A DNA stretch of 64,000 nucleotides, from contig BTPG01000006.1 in the NCBI GenBank assembly GCA_036245525.1, forward strand, positions 72,683,526 through 72,747,525. Reading direction: 5' to 3'. Shown in pieces: positions 10,343 to 21,198 of the stretch. The notes beneath the pieces were generated by a model. That model ran no database searches. It was not told the DNA's origin and saw only the letters and a program-made list of their open reading frames with translations. The first letter of the stretch is position 1. The number at the start of each line of letters is the position of its first letter. The position numbers and the translations under genes were made by a program. Origin of the DNA: Semisulcospira habei. Its lineage: Eukaryota; Mollusca; Gastropoda; Semisulcospiridae.

Positions 10343-11850
10343 TAAATAATATAATAATAATGTACATTTATATAGCGCTTAACCTCCAAATGAATGGTGC
10401 TCTAAGCGCTTTACAAGATCAAAAATCACAGAACAAAAAGTACAAGAAAGGAAACGCTACACTACTAATGTTATAAAAACTAAAGTGACACATATCAAAA
10501 GCTCACACATACACACACACACCGTTACAAGAACAGTTACTGCTAAAGATTGCTAACGCACTGAAAATGCATCTAACTGTATGCATAAGAAAACAGATAG
10601 GCCTTGAGCAGTGATTTAAAAGCAGACAGAGTTGGGGCATGTCTGAGATGGGCTGGAAGGTCGTCATCCAGGTGACTGGACCAAAATAAGAAAAGGCACG
10701 CTGGCCCTGGCTAGACTTCTTTCGCCTAGAAACCCTGAAAATACGCGTGTCTGATACTGAACGGAGGGATCTAGAAGGCGTGTAAATATGAACCAGGTCG
10801 GACAAATATGGGGGTGCAGACCTGGTCAGTAATAGCATTGTAACAAATGACAGACCTTATACACAATTCTTTGAGATACAGGCAGCCAGTGCAGGTCAAC
10901 GAGTAAGGTTTTATGTGCTCACGTTTCGGTACTCTGTAAATTAGTCGGGCAGACTGAGCAGTTCATAACTCTTTGAAGTTTATCAAGAAGATTCTGAGGA
11001 ACACCAGCCAAAAGGGAATTACAAAAAATCAATGCGTGAAAGAACAAGGGAAGTAACAAGGGTTTTAGTTGCTTCGGTAGTGAGACTTAATGAGGTGTCC
11101 GAATTGAACTGATATTTCTCAATTCAAGACATAGAGGAACATTGGCAAACCTTGTTAACATGCTCTCTCATGGTCAGCCTATTGTCAAAGATAACACCAA
11201 GATTACGGGCCGACTCGGAAAAGGGGATACTGTTCTGACCAATCCTGATCGAGTCTGGGATATCAAGTGGAGGTTGAACAAGAAAATGTTAAGGCCTCAG
11301 TTTTGCCACTATTCATTTGCAATCGTTCTGTGTGGTCCAATTTTGAACGTCTGTGACACAGGACTCTAAAGGCTGGAACATCTGACTAACATGTTTGCGT
11401 TGAGCACTGGCATACAGCTCTGTGTCATCAGCATAAAAATGGTGAGAAACAGAGTGACATTTGATGACACTGGATAAAGGCTGGGTATACGATGTGAAAG
11501 AACTGAAGGATCGGCTCCAAAACAGAGCCTTGCGTGGAACACCGTACACATGCTCAGTGGGATCGGACTTCCAACACAGACACTACTTGCTTTCTTCCAA
11601 AAACAGAGTCTCAGAACGTTGAATGAGAACGATCTGGTGATCTATCGTGTCAAAAGCAGCGCTTAAATCTAGAAGGTCCAGAACAGAAACACTGTTATCT
11701 TCATCACTGGCGGTGAGCAGGTCGTTCACGACACGAAGCAACGCCGGTCACCGTGCTGTGACCGGGGCGGTAGACTGATTGAAAAACATGCTAGATGTCA
11801 TTACTTCAGTTTGATGTGGTCGAATAACTGCGACAAAACTATTCCCCCCC
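10343..11850 (-). mobile_element. L2-like LINE, 5'-truncated copy
   Basis: The minus strand reads an RT fragment (YADDTEL near 11440) followed by C-terminal L2-type peptide (SDLVHIYTPSRSLRS near 10780). The 3' end is an L2-type tail, GTAAAGCGC ... GCGCTATATAAATG, then (ATT)n at 10343-10370. Several frameshifts break the reading frame. Loss of the 5' part is typical of target-primed reverse transcription. Confidence 0.75.
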
Positions 11851-12051
11851 CCCCCCCCACCTCCTACGTCACTGCTACAGATAGCATACATGTGACATGT
11901 CAAGAAAAAGATTCAACACATTGATATGCAGAGCAATCCCCCCTCCCCCCCCCCCTAGTCCTAGTTCCCCACACTGACACTCGGAGACCCGATACTAAGT
12001 TTCAAGTAACGGTCCCAGTAATTCACCCCAGCACAACCACAGTTCTGTTTC

Positions 12052-12109
12052 TTAACCCATAAAGCCCTGACACGACACAATGTGGATTGACCATGACAGT
12101 TCAAGGGTG
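12052..12109. mobile_element. Left fragment of a split palindromic MITE, family B
   Basis: TTAACCCATAAAGCCC (from 12052) leads into GATTGACCATGACAGTTCAA, the left arm of a family B hairpin. The arm breaks at 12109. Its continuation is at 16868, after a 4.76 kb insertion. Confidence 0.75.
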
Positions 12110-12501
12110 CTCACAAACCAGATAGGTGAGGCTAGCGCTGGCACTAGAATTGTACAACAAACCAAGGGGAATTACTAAGCGCTGGACAGACGAACAGTTA
12201 GATCCCCTGCCCCCCGCCTATCAGGCACCCATTCGCCAGCCCACAGAGAAATACGCAGGTATAGAATAAGACGATCATCTACATCCCTAAAAAGGATGCA
12301 TCAGGTCTCTTATATAACCCATGTCTTTCTCCGGAACTTAGGAAGTAGGCAGGAGAAACATACATACACTACAAACACGAAGGTGCATTACTGATATGTG
12401 GTCGGGTAAATACCCTGAATTCCCACAGTAGATGCACAGAACATTACACAACAATGTAACGATACAAATTTGCCTCGAGTTATACTGAGATACTCACAAA
12501 C
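12110..12501 (+). repeat. ~380 bp unit, direct copy 1
   Basis: It starts CTCACAAACCAGATAGGTGA and runs to the next CTCACAAAC at 12493. It contains CTTATATAACCC, which read on the other strand is a TATA-like GGGTTATATAAGAG. No protein-coding content is evident. Units of this type are repeated at 16055-16867. Confidence 0.75.
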
Positions 12502-12942
12502 CAGGGACGTAGCGGGCATGAGAAAAGTAGTCCGGCGGTTTCGGAAAGTAGGAAACTATTTGATGGACGATGGCTACCAGACGCTTATTTATTGATACTA
12601 AAATGTTAACTCTATTTTAAAGAAACAACATTCACATCCAAAGACAGACTTACCTATGATATGCTGGCTTGGAATCGGTCACTCGAAGAAATGACAAATG
12701 TCACAATTGTTTAAATCCTTCATGTGGTCATGGGGAAACCAATCAATTAGTAAACAAACTCGCCTTTCTGTAGTTTGAAGATTACAACATGTCAGAGTTG
12801 AAGATCGTTTGTTGTAGAAATTTTAAAAGAGATATAATCCATGAAGAAATGTTTATCACAAAAGCTTTGCATCTCCTGAATCAACTTTGACAGCAGACGT
12901 TTGTGTTGCACGGGATTTTTGAACTACATGGGTTCTTAATTA

Positions 12943-14630
<1,688 letters not shown>

Positions 14631-14639
14631 GATTGGTTT

Positions 14640-16038
14640 CTTGACACATCCAGCCCAGAAAATGTCCTAGAAACTGTTTGCCTGCGTGCTGCAGAAGCCA
14701 CAATTAAAGTTGTTGGCAACACGAATCGAGTTGAGTCAGTTTTAGACTTGTGGACGTGGTTCAATCGAGCCTCGTGCATACGTGATTTTTTTTTTTTTTT
14801 TTTTTTTTTTGGTACATCGCACACCACTGTGTGATGGCTTGCTGTGACCAGCCGTATACCTATATGACAATTCACAAATCAGTCACGTTTTGAATTAGCT
14901 GTCAGGTGTATTTCGGGCATGTTTAAGCCTTTATTGGGTAAGGGCTGCCTTCATCAGCGTGCTGACCCTTTTGTTTTTGTTGACTGAGTAAACATTTGTT
15001 GTTAGGTTTTATGGTAGTTTGTTTTGTGGTTTATTTTGTATTGTTCAAGAGGATGTTCTCTCGCTCACACGATAACTTGGAAAGGCTAGTGGAGAGTGGT
15101 GGTGTGTTCTTTTCATGTCGTGTCCTTAGTTTTGATTGTTGGTGGGACAATTCCGTGGTTGTCTGTGGTGTTTCGGGGTTCCGTCTAAGTATTCGAGCGC
15201 CCGTTGATCAATGATGTCGCAGGCGTACAAAGCTTTGCTGTATCTGCCCTCTTTAAAGTATACGAAGAGGTATTCTAGTTGTTTCCTTGCTCCCTTGTCT
15301 CTGCAAAGGCCCATGAAGTCGACCCATTCAAAGAATATCGTAGGGTTCAGTCCATTAGAGAAGATGAATGCGGCTAGTAGGATTGTTTGAAAGTGTGGGA
15401 GGTTTTTCGTCCTTATGTATTTTCTTTTTCCCCCCGCCCATTTGTGTGCTGGTCCTATGATGATTTCATAGTTCAAAAGTCTGGCGGGTTTTCTGTTTCT
15501 GGTTCATTCCGTTTTCTTTTCCCCATTGTTTGTGGGGGTGGAGGGGTGGGGGGGTGGGGGTGGGGGGTGGGGCTTGTATTGGTTGCGGTGTGGCGCGTAG
15601 GAATAAGATATTTCCAATGCCAGTTGGTTTATTGGGAGGTTGTCATTTTGCTTCGTTTAATGTGTCATGACTTGAGGCTGTTACCGTTTGGAGTCGGCGT
15701 GCGGCTTTTGCTAGTGGTGCCTCATGTCCTTATTTCTGTGTTTTCCACTGCTAAATTGGTGGAGCTAGTGGTGCAGAAGTCTGTTGTGTTGATGCACTTC
15801 GGCCAGTAGTTTTCGTTCTTGGGCCGGCGATTTTGGACACTTTTCTGTTTACCAGCCACTGCTAAGTGGTGCACTGAGCTATTGGCGCAAACATGACATT
15901 TTTCGTAAACATGAATACACTTGCGAAGTTTTAACACCACGACAGATTTTCTTTCTCTCTCTCTCTCTCTCTCTCTCTCGCTCTTTTTTTTTTTTTTTTT
16001 CCAAAAAGTACTCCGGCGGTCGCCGGAGCGCCGGAGTG
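14640..16038. other. Interior of the DNA transposon, no recognised gene
   Basis: It contains a poly-T run (14787-14810), a G-rich stretch (15535-15575) and a (CT)n tract (15953-15980). A minus-strand open frame at 15126-15476 (116 codons) has a natural-looking composition (for example NLPHFQTILLAAFIFSNGLN), but I do not recognise it. It could be a remnant of the transposon's own protein. Confidence 0.4.
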
Positions 16039-16054
16039 GCCCGCTACGTCCCTG

Positions 16055-16867
16055 CAAACCAGATAGGTGAGGCTAGCGCTGGCAGAATTGTACAACAAAC
16101 CAAGGGGAATTACTCAGCGCTGGACAGACGAACAGTTAGATCCCCTGCCCCCCCGCCTATCAGGCACCCATTCGCCAGCCCACAGAGAAATACGCAGGTA
16201 TAGAATAAGACGATCATCTACATCCCTAAAAAGGATGCATCAGGTCTCTTATATAACCCATGTCTTTCTCCGGAACTGATGCATCCTTTTTAGGGATGTA
16301 GATGATCGTCTTATTCTATACCTGCGTATTTCTAAGAGACCTGATGCATCCTTTTTAGGGATGTAGATGATCGTCTTATTCTATACCTGCGTATTTCTCT
16401 GTGGGCTGGCGAATGGGTGCCTGATAGGCGGGGGGCAGGGGATCTAACTGTTCGTCTGTCCAGCGCTGAGTAATTCCCCTTGGTTTGTTGTACAATTTTG
16501 CCAGCGCTAGCCTCACCTATCTGGTTTGTGAGTATCTCAGTATAACTCGAGGCAAATTTGTATCGTTACATTGTTGTGTAATGTTCTGTGCATCTACTGT
16601 GGGAATTCAGGGTATTTACCCGACCACATATAGTAATGCACCTTCGTGTTTGTGTATGTATGTTTCTCCTGCCTACTTCCTAAGTTCCGGAGAAAGACAT
16701 GGGTTATATAAGAGACCTGATGCATCCTTTTTAGGGATGTAGATGATCGTCTTATTCTATACCTGCGTATTTCTCTGTGGGCTGGCGAATGGGTGCCTGA
16801 TAGGCGGGGGGCAGGGGATCTAACTGTTCGTCTGTCCAGCGCTGAGTAATTCCCCTTGGTTTGTTGT
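16055..16867. repeat. ~376 bp units, one partial direct and tandem inverted copies
   Basis: A partial direct copy (16055-16279) meets a 57 bp inverted piece (about 16278-16334). An inverted head-to-tail array follows to 16867. AAGAGACCTGATGC recurs at 16334 and 16710, giving a 376 bp period. Each inverted unit has GGGTTATATAAGAG, a possible TATA promoter. The direct-then-inverted arrangement resembles the terminal repeats of Penelope-like elements, but no RT or GIY-YIG domain is present. Confidence 0.65.
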
Positions 16868-16975
16868 ACAGTTCAAGGGTGGTGTCAGAATAGCTTGGCG
16901 CCTTTAAACGCCAAGCTATTCTTGACTCCACCCTTAAACTGTCATGGTCTGATATGTCTCCAGAACTGTGACTTA
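16868..16975. mobile_element. Right fragment of the split family B MITE
   Basis: ACAGTTCAAGGGTGGTG continues into a hairpin with apex GGCGCCTTTAAACGCC and right arm to about 16950. With 12052-12109 it reconstitutes one palindromic MITE. Confidence 0.75.
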
Positions 16976-17377
16976 GACCTAAGAGAAAACTTTGATTAAT
17001 TTTAATTTCGTCTTCACGGCATAATGAGTTACAGTTTGTTGTTTCGTGTGTCTAAACGTGACCCTTGAACAAGTCAGGAAATACATGTACGTGTATAGGT
17101 AAGGTCATTCGCAACAAGGAAGCCGAGATTAGTGACGATAGGGCAAAGAAAGTGCAATGAACTATTGAAGGTAGCTTGTTCGTATAGTGCATGTCGTTTG
17201 TTATTACATAGACAAAGAATTCTCTAAACCGGCCCAAAACAAAAAGCGTGACTGCTAAGCGCGTAAAAGGCAAAGAAATTCTCAAGCAAGAAAGAAACAC
17301 GCTTAGAAAGGGCATGTAACGCAACTGTATTGTACATGTTCTTCCTAAACCTTTTGTTTATTTTGTGTGTAATTTCT

Positions 17378-17463
17378 TTTTCGGAAGGCTAGTTAGTTAG
17401 TTTGTTATTTGGGTTTAACGCCGAACAGGCAACCAAGGCCATCTCACGGCGGTTTTCGGAAGG
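17378..17463 (-). mobile_element. Micro-retroposon copy 1 (64 bp) with 11 bp target duplication
   Basis: TTTTCGGAAGG at 17378-17388 is repeated at 17453-17463. The 64 bp between reads on the minus strand CCGCCGTGAGATGGCC ... GGCGTTAAACCCAAATAAC and ends in a (CTAA)n-like tail. It shares its 5' end and core with three other copies in this window. Confidence 0.8.
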
Positions 17464-18027
17464 AACTGAACTGGTGCCAAGCCGTTTGGCACAGTCATTC
17501 CATGCAAAGGTACCCGAACTGTGCTCGTTGGTGTAAGACATTATTGTTGGGGTTCAGTTGAAGCCCTTAAGCTGATTGATTGTACATTGCTTAACGTCCC
17601 GACAGCAACAAGACTTTCTCAGGACATGCCTGCACTGCTTGTGAAAAAAAAAACTAAACAGATCGGCCGCAAAAAAGGAAATCCACTAAGCACGATGACA
17701 GGCTAGATTTCACCAAACTTAGAAATCTGGTTGGAATATCAGCAGCACAATATTACAATGAGTGGAGTCACGCCTGGGTGGATTCCTGCTAGGTAGATTC
17801 ACTTTGGGTAAATATAGCGAGATTGACCCTTCAGCACAAGGACCAAGAGCACGTAATAGTGTTAATGTAGTACTGTTTACAGCTTCGCGTGCATGACTGA
17901 TACCTTCGTTTTTAAGGCGTTTTGCGTACAGTGACGCTGCATACTCTTGCAGCTGTTAAAGATTTCACGGCTATGTGCACTACGCGCAAACTACTTAGTT
18001 TAACACAGCAGAACCTGTAGTGAGTGG

Positions 18028-18115
18028 CCACCCTTATGAGAGGTCGCCTGTCATTAAAGACCATCATTTAGGTGGCTCTAGCCACCTAAATGGTCTTTAA
18101 TGACAGTTGACATTT
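18028..18115. repeat. Palindrome of family D (TTTAGGTGGCT)
   Basis: TGTCATTAAAGACCATCATT is followed by GTGGCTCTAGCCAC and the matching complement arm. It is a near-perfect foldback of about 80 bp with a counterpart at 41222-41293. Confidence 0.75.
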
Positions 18116-18157
18116 TCGCCTTCAAAGCTTTTCTTGAGAGAGCACCTGCTTTTAACA

Positions 18158-18358
18158 CATTATATCTTCAGGTTGATTAAAAAAAAAATTCCTTATTGTG
18201 GTATGATGGGTTACATTACAGATTAGAAGATCAACCATTTTAGTTCAAGGGTGGTGCCAGAATAGCTTGGCGCCACAGGCGCCAAGCTATTCTGGCATCA
18301 CCCTTGCACTATCACAAATTAATTTCAAGCAGTTGTGCATCAGAATGAAATGGATTAA
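18158..18358. mobile_element. Palindromic MITE, family B
   Basis: The hairpin (18243-18306) has arms GTTCAAGGGTGGTGCCAGAA and its complement around GGCGCC. Ends are similar to other family B copies (GCATCAGAATGAAATGGATT on the right). Confidence 0.75.
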
Positions 18359-18579
18359 AGAACACATTTTCCTGCAAGAAAAGGTGCTTGCTCACAACAG
18401 GTTCACATGTAAGGATAAAAAATGTTATCTCATAAACACTTTCATAAATGACCTCGGACAATGTGCCAGCTGTAGATGATCAACACTAGTGAATACAGTG
18501 GAACCTGTTTTGAGCAACCAAATTTTGGGGGCAAGAAAGAGCTCCTGTGAGACAGGTGCTCTCCCGAGTTTTAGGACAG

Positions 18580-18648
18580 AAAGTGTCACCCGTCATTATA
18601 GACCATCAATTAGGTGGCTACAGCCGCCTACATGATTGCCTTTAACCC
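18580..18648. repeat. Degraded family D palindrome
   Basis: GTGTCACCCGTCATTATAGA and TAGGTGGCTACAGCCGCCTA match family D with mutations. Confidence 0.45.
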
Positions 18649-18651
18649 CTT

Positions 18652-18845
18652 CCCTGCCACTGTACGTATATTGTATTTTTGAAATCTTGGTTCATTCAAC
18701 GACCAAAAGCCGCAACCGTCCAAGAAACATGGATACAAACTGGTCTCAGCAAGAGACATAGATCCTCGTGAGCTCTCGCAACTGCGGGGGCTCACGAGGA
18801 TCTATGCCTCTTGCGTTCAGATTTTCTCAGCAGTGAACAGGTTAA
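18652..18845. mobile_element. Palindromic MITE, family C, TTAA on both sides
   Basis: TTAACCCCTTCCCTGCCACTG on the left pairs with CAGTGAACAGGTTAA on the right. The centre is a hairpin AAGAGACATAGATCCTCGTG ... its complement, closed by a GC-rich loop. TTAA sits at both borders (18652-18655, 18842-18845). Confidence 0.75.
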
Positions 18846-19120
18846 TAACACGAGGGTGTCACTCACTCCTGCTGACTTCAAGGCCGAGTGATTTAAAAAG
18901 TCCCTTCTACAGGCACTGCAGAAGTATGTCACAAACAACCGCCTCAGGTTAAGGTCATAGTGATTTAGCCACAGTACAGAGAGCTACAGTGAAGGTCACA
19001 GCCCCCCCCCCCCCCCCACAGGACACGAAGATACATCATGCATGACAGTCCGAAAAATTGAAATCACTTAACAGTCCCATGGCCATCAGTCTGCGGGTAT
19101 AATTCTTGCTGAAGCATGTC

Positions 19121-19192
19121 AGCAAGAGAAATAAACAATTTCCATGAGCCCTCACTGCACAGGGGCTCATGAGGATCTATGCCTCTTGAGTG
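19121..19192. repeat. Hairpin of family C
   Basis: The right arm GGCTCATGAGGATCTATGCC with CTCTTG is intact. The left arm (CAAGAGAAATAAACAATT) is diverged. Confidence 0.55.
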
Positions 19193-19214
19193 ACTGAAGA
19201 ACTGTTACCCCCCA

Positions 19215-19246
<32 letters not shown>

Positions 19247-19569
19247 ACAAACTAACAACCAAATTCCGTGTTTTGGATTCTAAAGACTGAAAACTATCAT
19301 CCATGCAAATACATTCACCTTCTCTGTATCTCACACACATGTCAGGTAGACAAGAAAACAAAACTTCAGTGCATCTTGTGCATTTTACTTTAAACGGCGC
19401 ACGCATTATGCAAAACATACTGTTTTCTTCACATACATCACAGGCAGAGCATTCTGGTTTGCACAGAGCAAATTTCACACTACCTCAAATTGTAGACCGC
19501 ATGAACCTATATGCTCTGTGTGTGCTCTTCATATATTGCATGTTCAGCAGAACCTGCTTTCAGCAACTG

Positions 19570-19635
19570 TGTGCTTGTAACATCACCTGTCATTATAGCC
19601 ACCCAAATGACAGTCTTTGATGACAGGTGACACCT
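19570..19635. repeat. Degraded family D palindrome
   Basis: CACCTGTCATTATAGCCACC and GACAGTCTTTGATGACAGGT match family D arms with the apex partly deleted. Confidence 0.5.
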
Positions 19636-19747
19636 TCTGCCCTGTAATAGTTCTCGTTCTTTTTTCTTTTGCCTTTTTAAGACCACCTTTTTTTCTGACC
19701 CAAGATGTCACTCAAACCAGGTTCTCCTGTGGTTACAGCTTACAGCC

Positions 19748-19963
19748 TTAACCCCTTGACTGTGGAGAAAAACTGAACACCACCCAACTACAAGAGGTAT
19801 AGATCCTCATGGGCCCCCGCAGTTGCGGGGGCTCATGAGGATCTACACCTCTTGCTAACAATGCTTTGTATGCATGTTTTTGGGATGGCTTGGGATCTCT
19901 GCTGTTGAATTAGCAAAGATTTCCAAAACACAATCTACGCCCACAGGCAGTGAAGGGGTTCAG
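19748..19963. mobile_element. Palindromic MITE, family C
   Basis: It starts TTAACCCCTTGACTGT and ends GGCAGTGAAGGGGTTCA. The central hairpin (19793-19855) is AAGAGGTATAGATCCTCATG paired with its complement around a GC-rich apex (CCCGCAGTTGCGGG). Confidence 0.75.
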
Positions 19964-20777
19964 ACCCAAACCACAGACGGGCTCACAATTTCACGTACGC
20001 ACTTGATCCACACCATTAACCCTGACAGACCAGAATGTACAAAATGATATCAAAATACAAACTCAACCAGCAATCTTTTGCCAAACAAACAGCAGCAAAA
20101 CATACTGATCCAACACTCATCTACAGTTCACCCCCCTGGCTGTCGGCAGCACTTTTTGTTGAGGCGATTCCTGCCGGAATCGCCTAGACTAAAAGCGCTA
20201 CCAACAGCCATAGGGTTAATGTATCCATATCCACGCATACAGACAAGAGAGGCTTATTTCTCAAGTGAAAATATTTTGTAGGATATCAGTTTGTGTTTGC
20301 AACAAATTTTCAATTAAAAAAAATGAAAACTCATTGTAATTGTGAAGATCATTCACACAACAAAGAATATTTTGTAACATACATGACAGAATGTTTCATA
20401 ACATACATAATGTTTCATAACATACAGCCCAGAGGACTTTGTGTCAGTTTTAACACCAGCTTTCTATACATTTAAACAACAGACAAAAATCCAACTCACT
20501 CACAACTAAACCTGCTGCTCATATACACAAACATGACAAGGTTTATGCAAATGGTTGCAAGATTCCATCATTTAAAAAATTACAACCAAAAGAAACTGCC
20601 AGTAAATTAAAATTACATCACATTTGTGCAAACTACAAATGCATCTGATAAACTGTGAACCATGTCACATCACAATAACAAACTCAAATGTACCCCCGCC
20701 CCTCTTAAAAAAACAATGAGAAGTATCTTACAAATATGCATTTTTCTCTAAAAGGTATTTTTTCGAAAAATACTTAC

Positions 20778-20958
20778 CGATGACATGACTGATAGGGAAG
20801 TGTCTACTTACTCTCAATTTTAGCCTAGGAACCCGTTGTGCCCCTGCACCAACCGGGAGGCACTCGGGGAACCCACAGAGGGGCCGAGAGTGATCTCCCG
20901 TGACTGCCCATCCGGTTCCGAGTCATGTGATGCTTACTCAGTTTAGGCTACTTAGCTT
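20778..20958. repeat. Left inverted terminal repeat of element A
   Basis: It begins TTACCGATGACATGACTGAT and ends near CAGTTTAGGCTACTTAGCT. It is the near-perfect reverse complement of 26800-26984. Confidence 0.85.
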
Positions 20959-20995
20959 CCCAGCGGCAAGCGGGGCAGGAGGGAGGGTCCTCCGA

Positions 20996-21095
20996 GTCAT
21001 GTCATCGGTAAGTATTTTTCGAAAAAATACCTTTTAGAGAAAAATGCATTTATTTCCTCAAAAACATTACCGATGACATGACTGATAGGGAGAAT
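20996..21095. repeat. Internal complementary region of element A
   Basis: GTCATGTCATCGGTAAGTAT...AAATGCAT is the reverse complement of the left outer end (20736-20795). It is followed directly by TTTCCTCAAAAACATTACCG, the reverse complement of the right outer end (26974-27001). The junction of both ends in one stretch is what a circular DIRS replication intermediate needs. Confidence 0.9.
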
Positions 21096-21198
21096 TACGA
21101 GCAGGAGGAGGGTGCCGCTGTCCGCAAAATAACCCAGGGGGCCTGCAGAGCCATCCTCCCAGTCGCAAACTCCCGACAATTTTAGCTAAGTAGCGTAC

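Larger units (their letters stand above)
16980..20735. other. Gene-free stretch left of DIRS-like element A
   Basis: Apart from the listed MITEs and micro-retroposon, this AT-rich region shows no coding exon I can support. A poly-C run lies at 19004-19018. Confidence 0.5.

Noticed and set aside
12110..12501. Hammerhead ribozyme in the ~380 bp unit
   Set aside because: CTGATG occurs next to a small stem, but the GAAA and third stem expected of a hammerhead were not found at a suitable spacing.
15126..15476. 116-codon minus-strand frame as a host gene
   Set aside because: It lies inside the CAGGGACGTAGC transposon and has no recognised domain, so I only list it as part of the transposon interior.
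16868..16950. Transcription terminators or microRNA precursors at the hairpins
   Set aside because: The same hairpin recurs dozens of times inside TTAA-bounded elements, so a transposon explanation is simpler. Small-RNA data would be needed to claim more.
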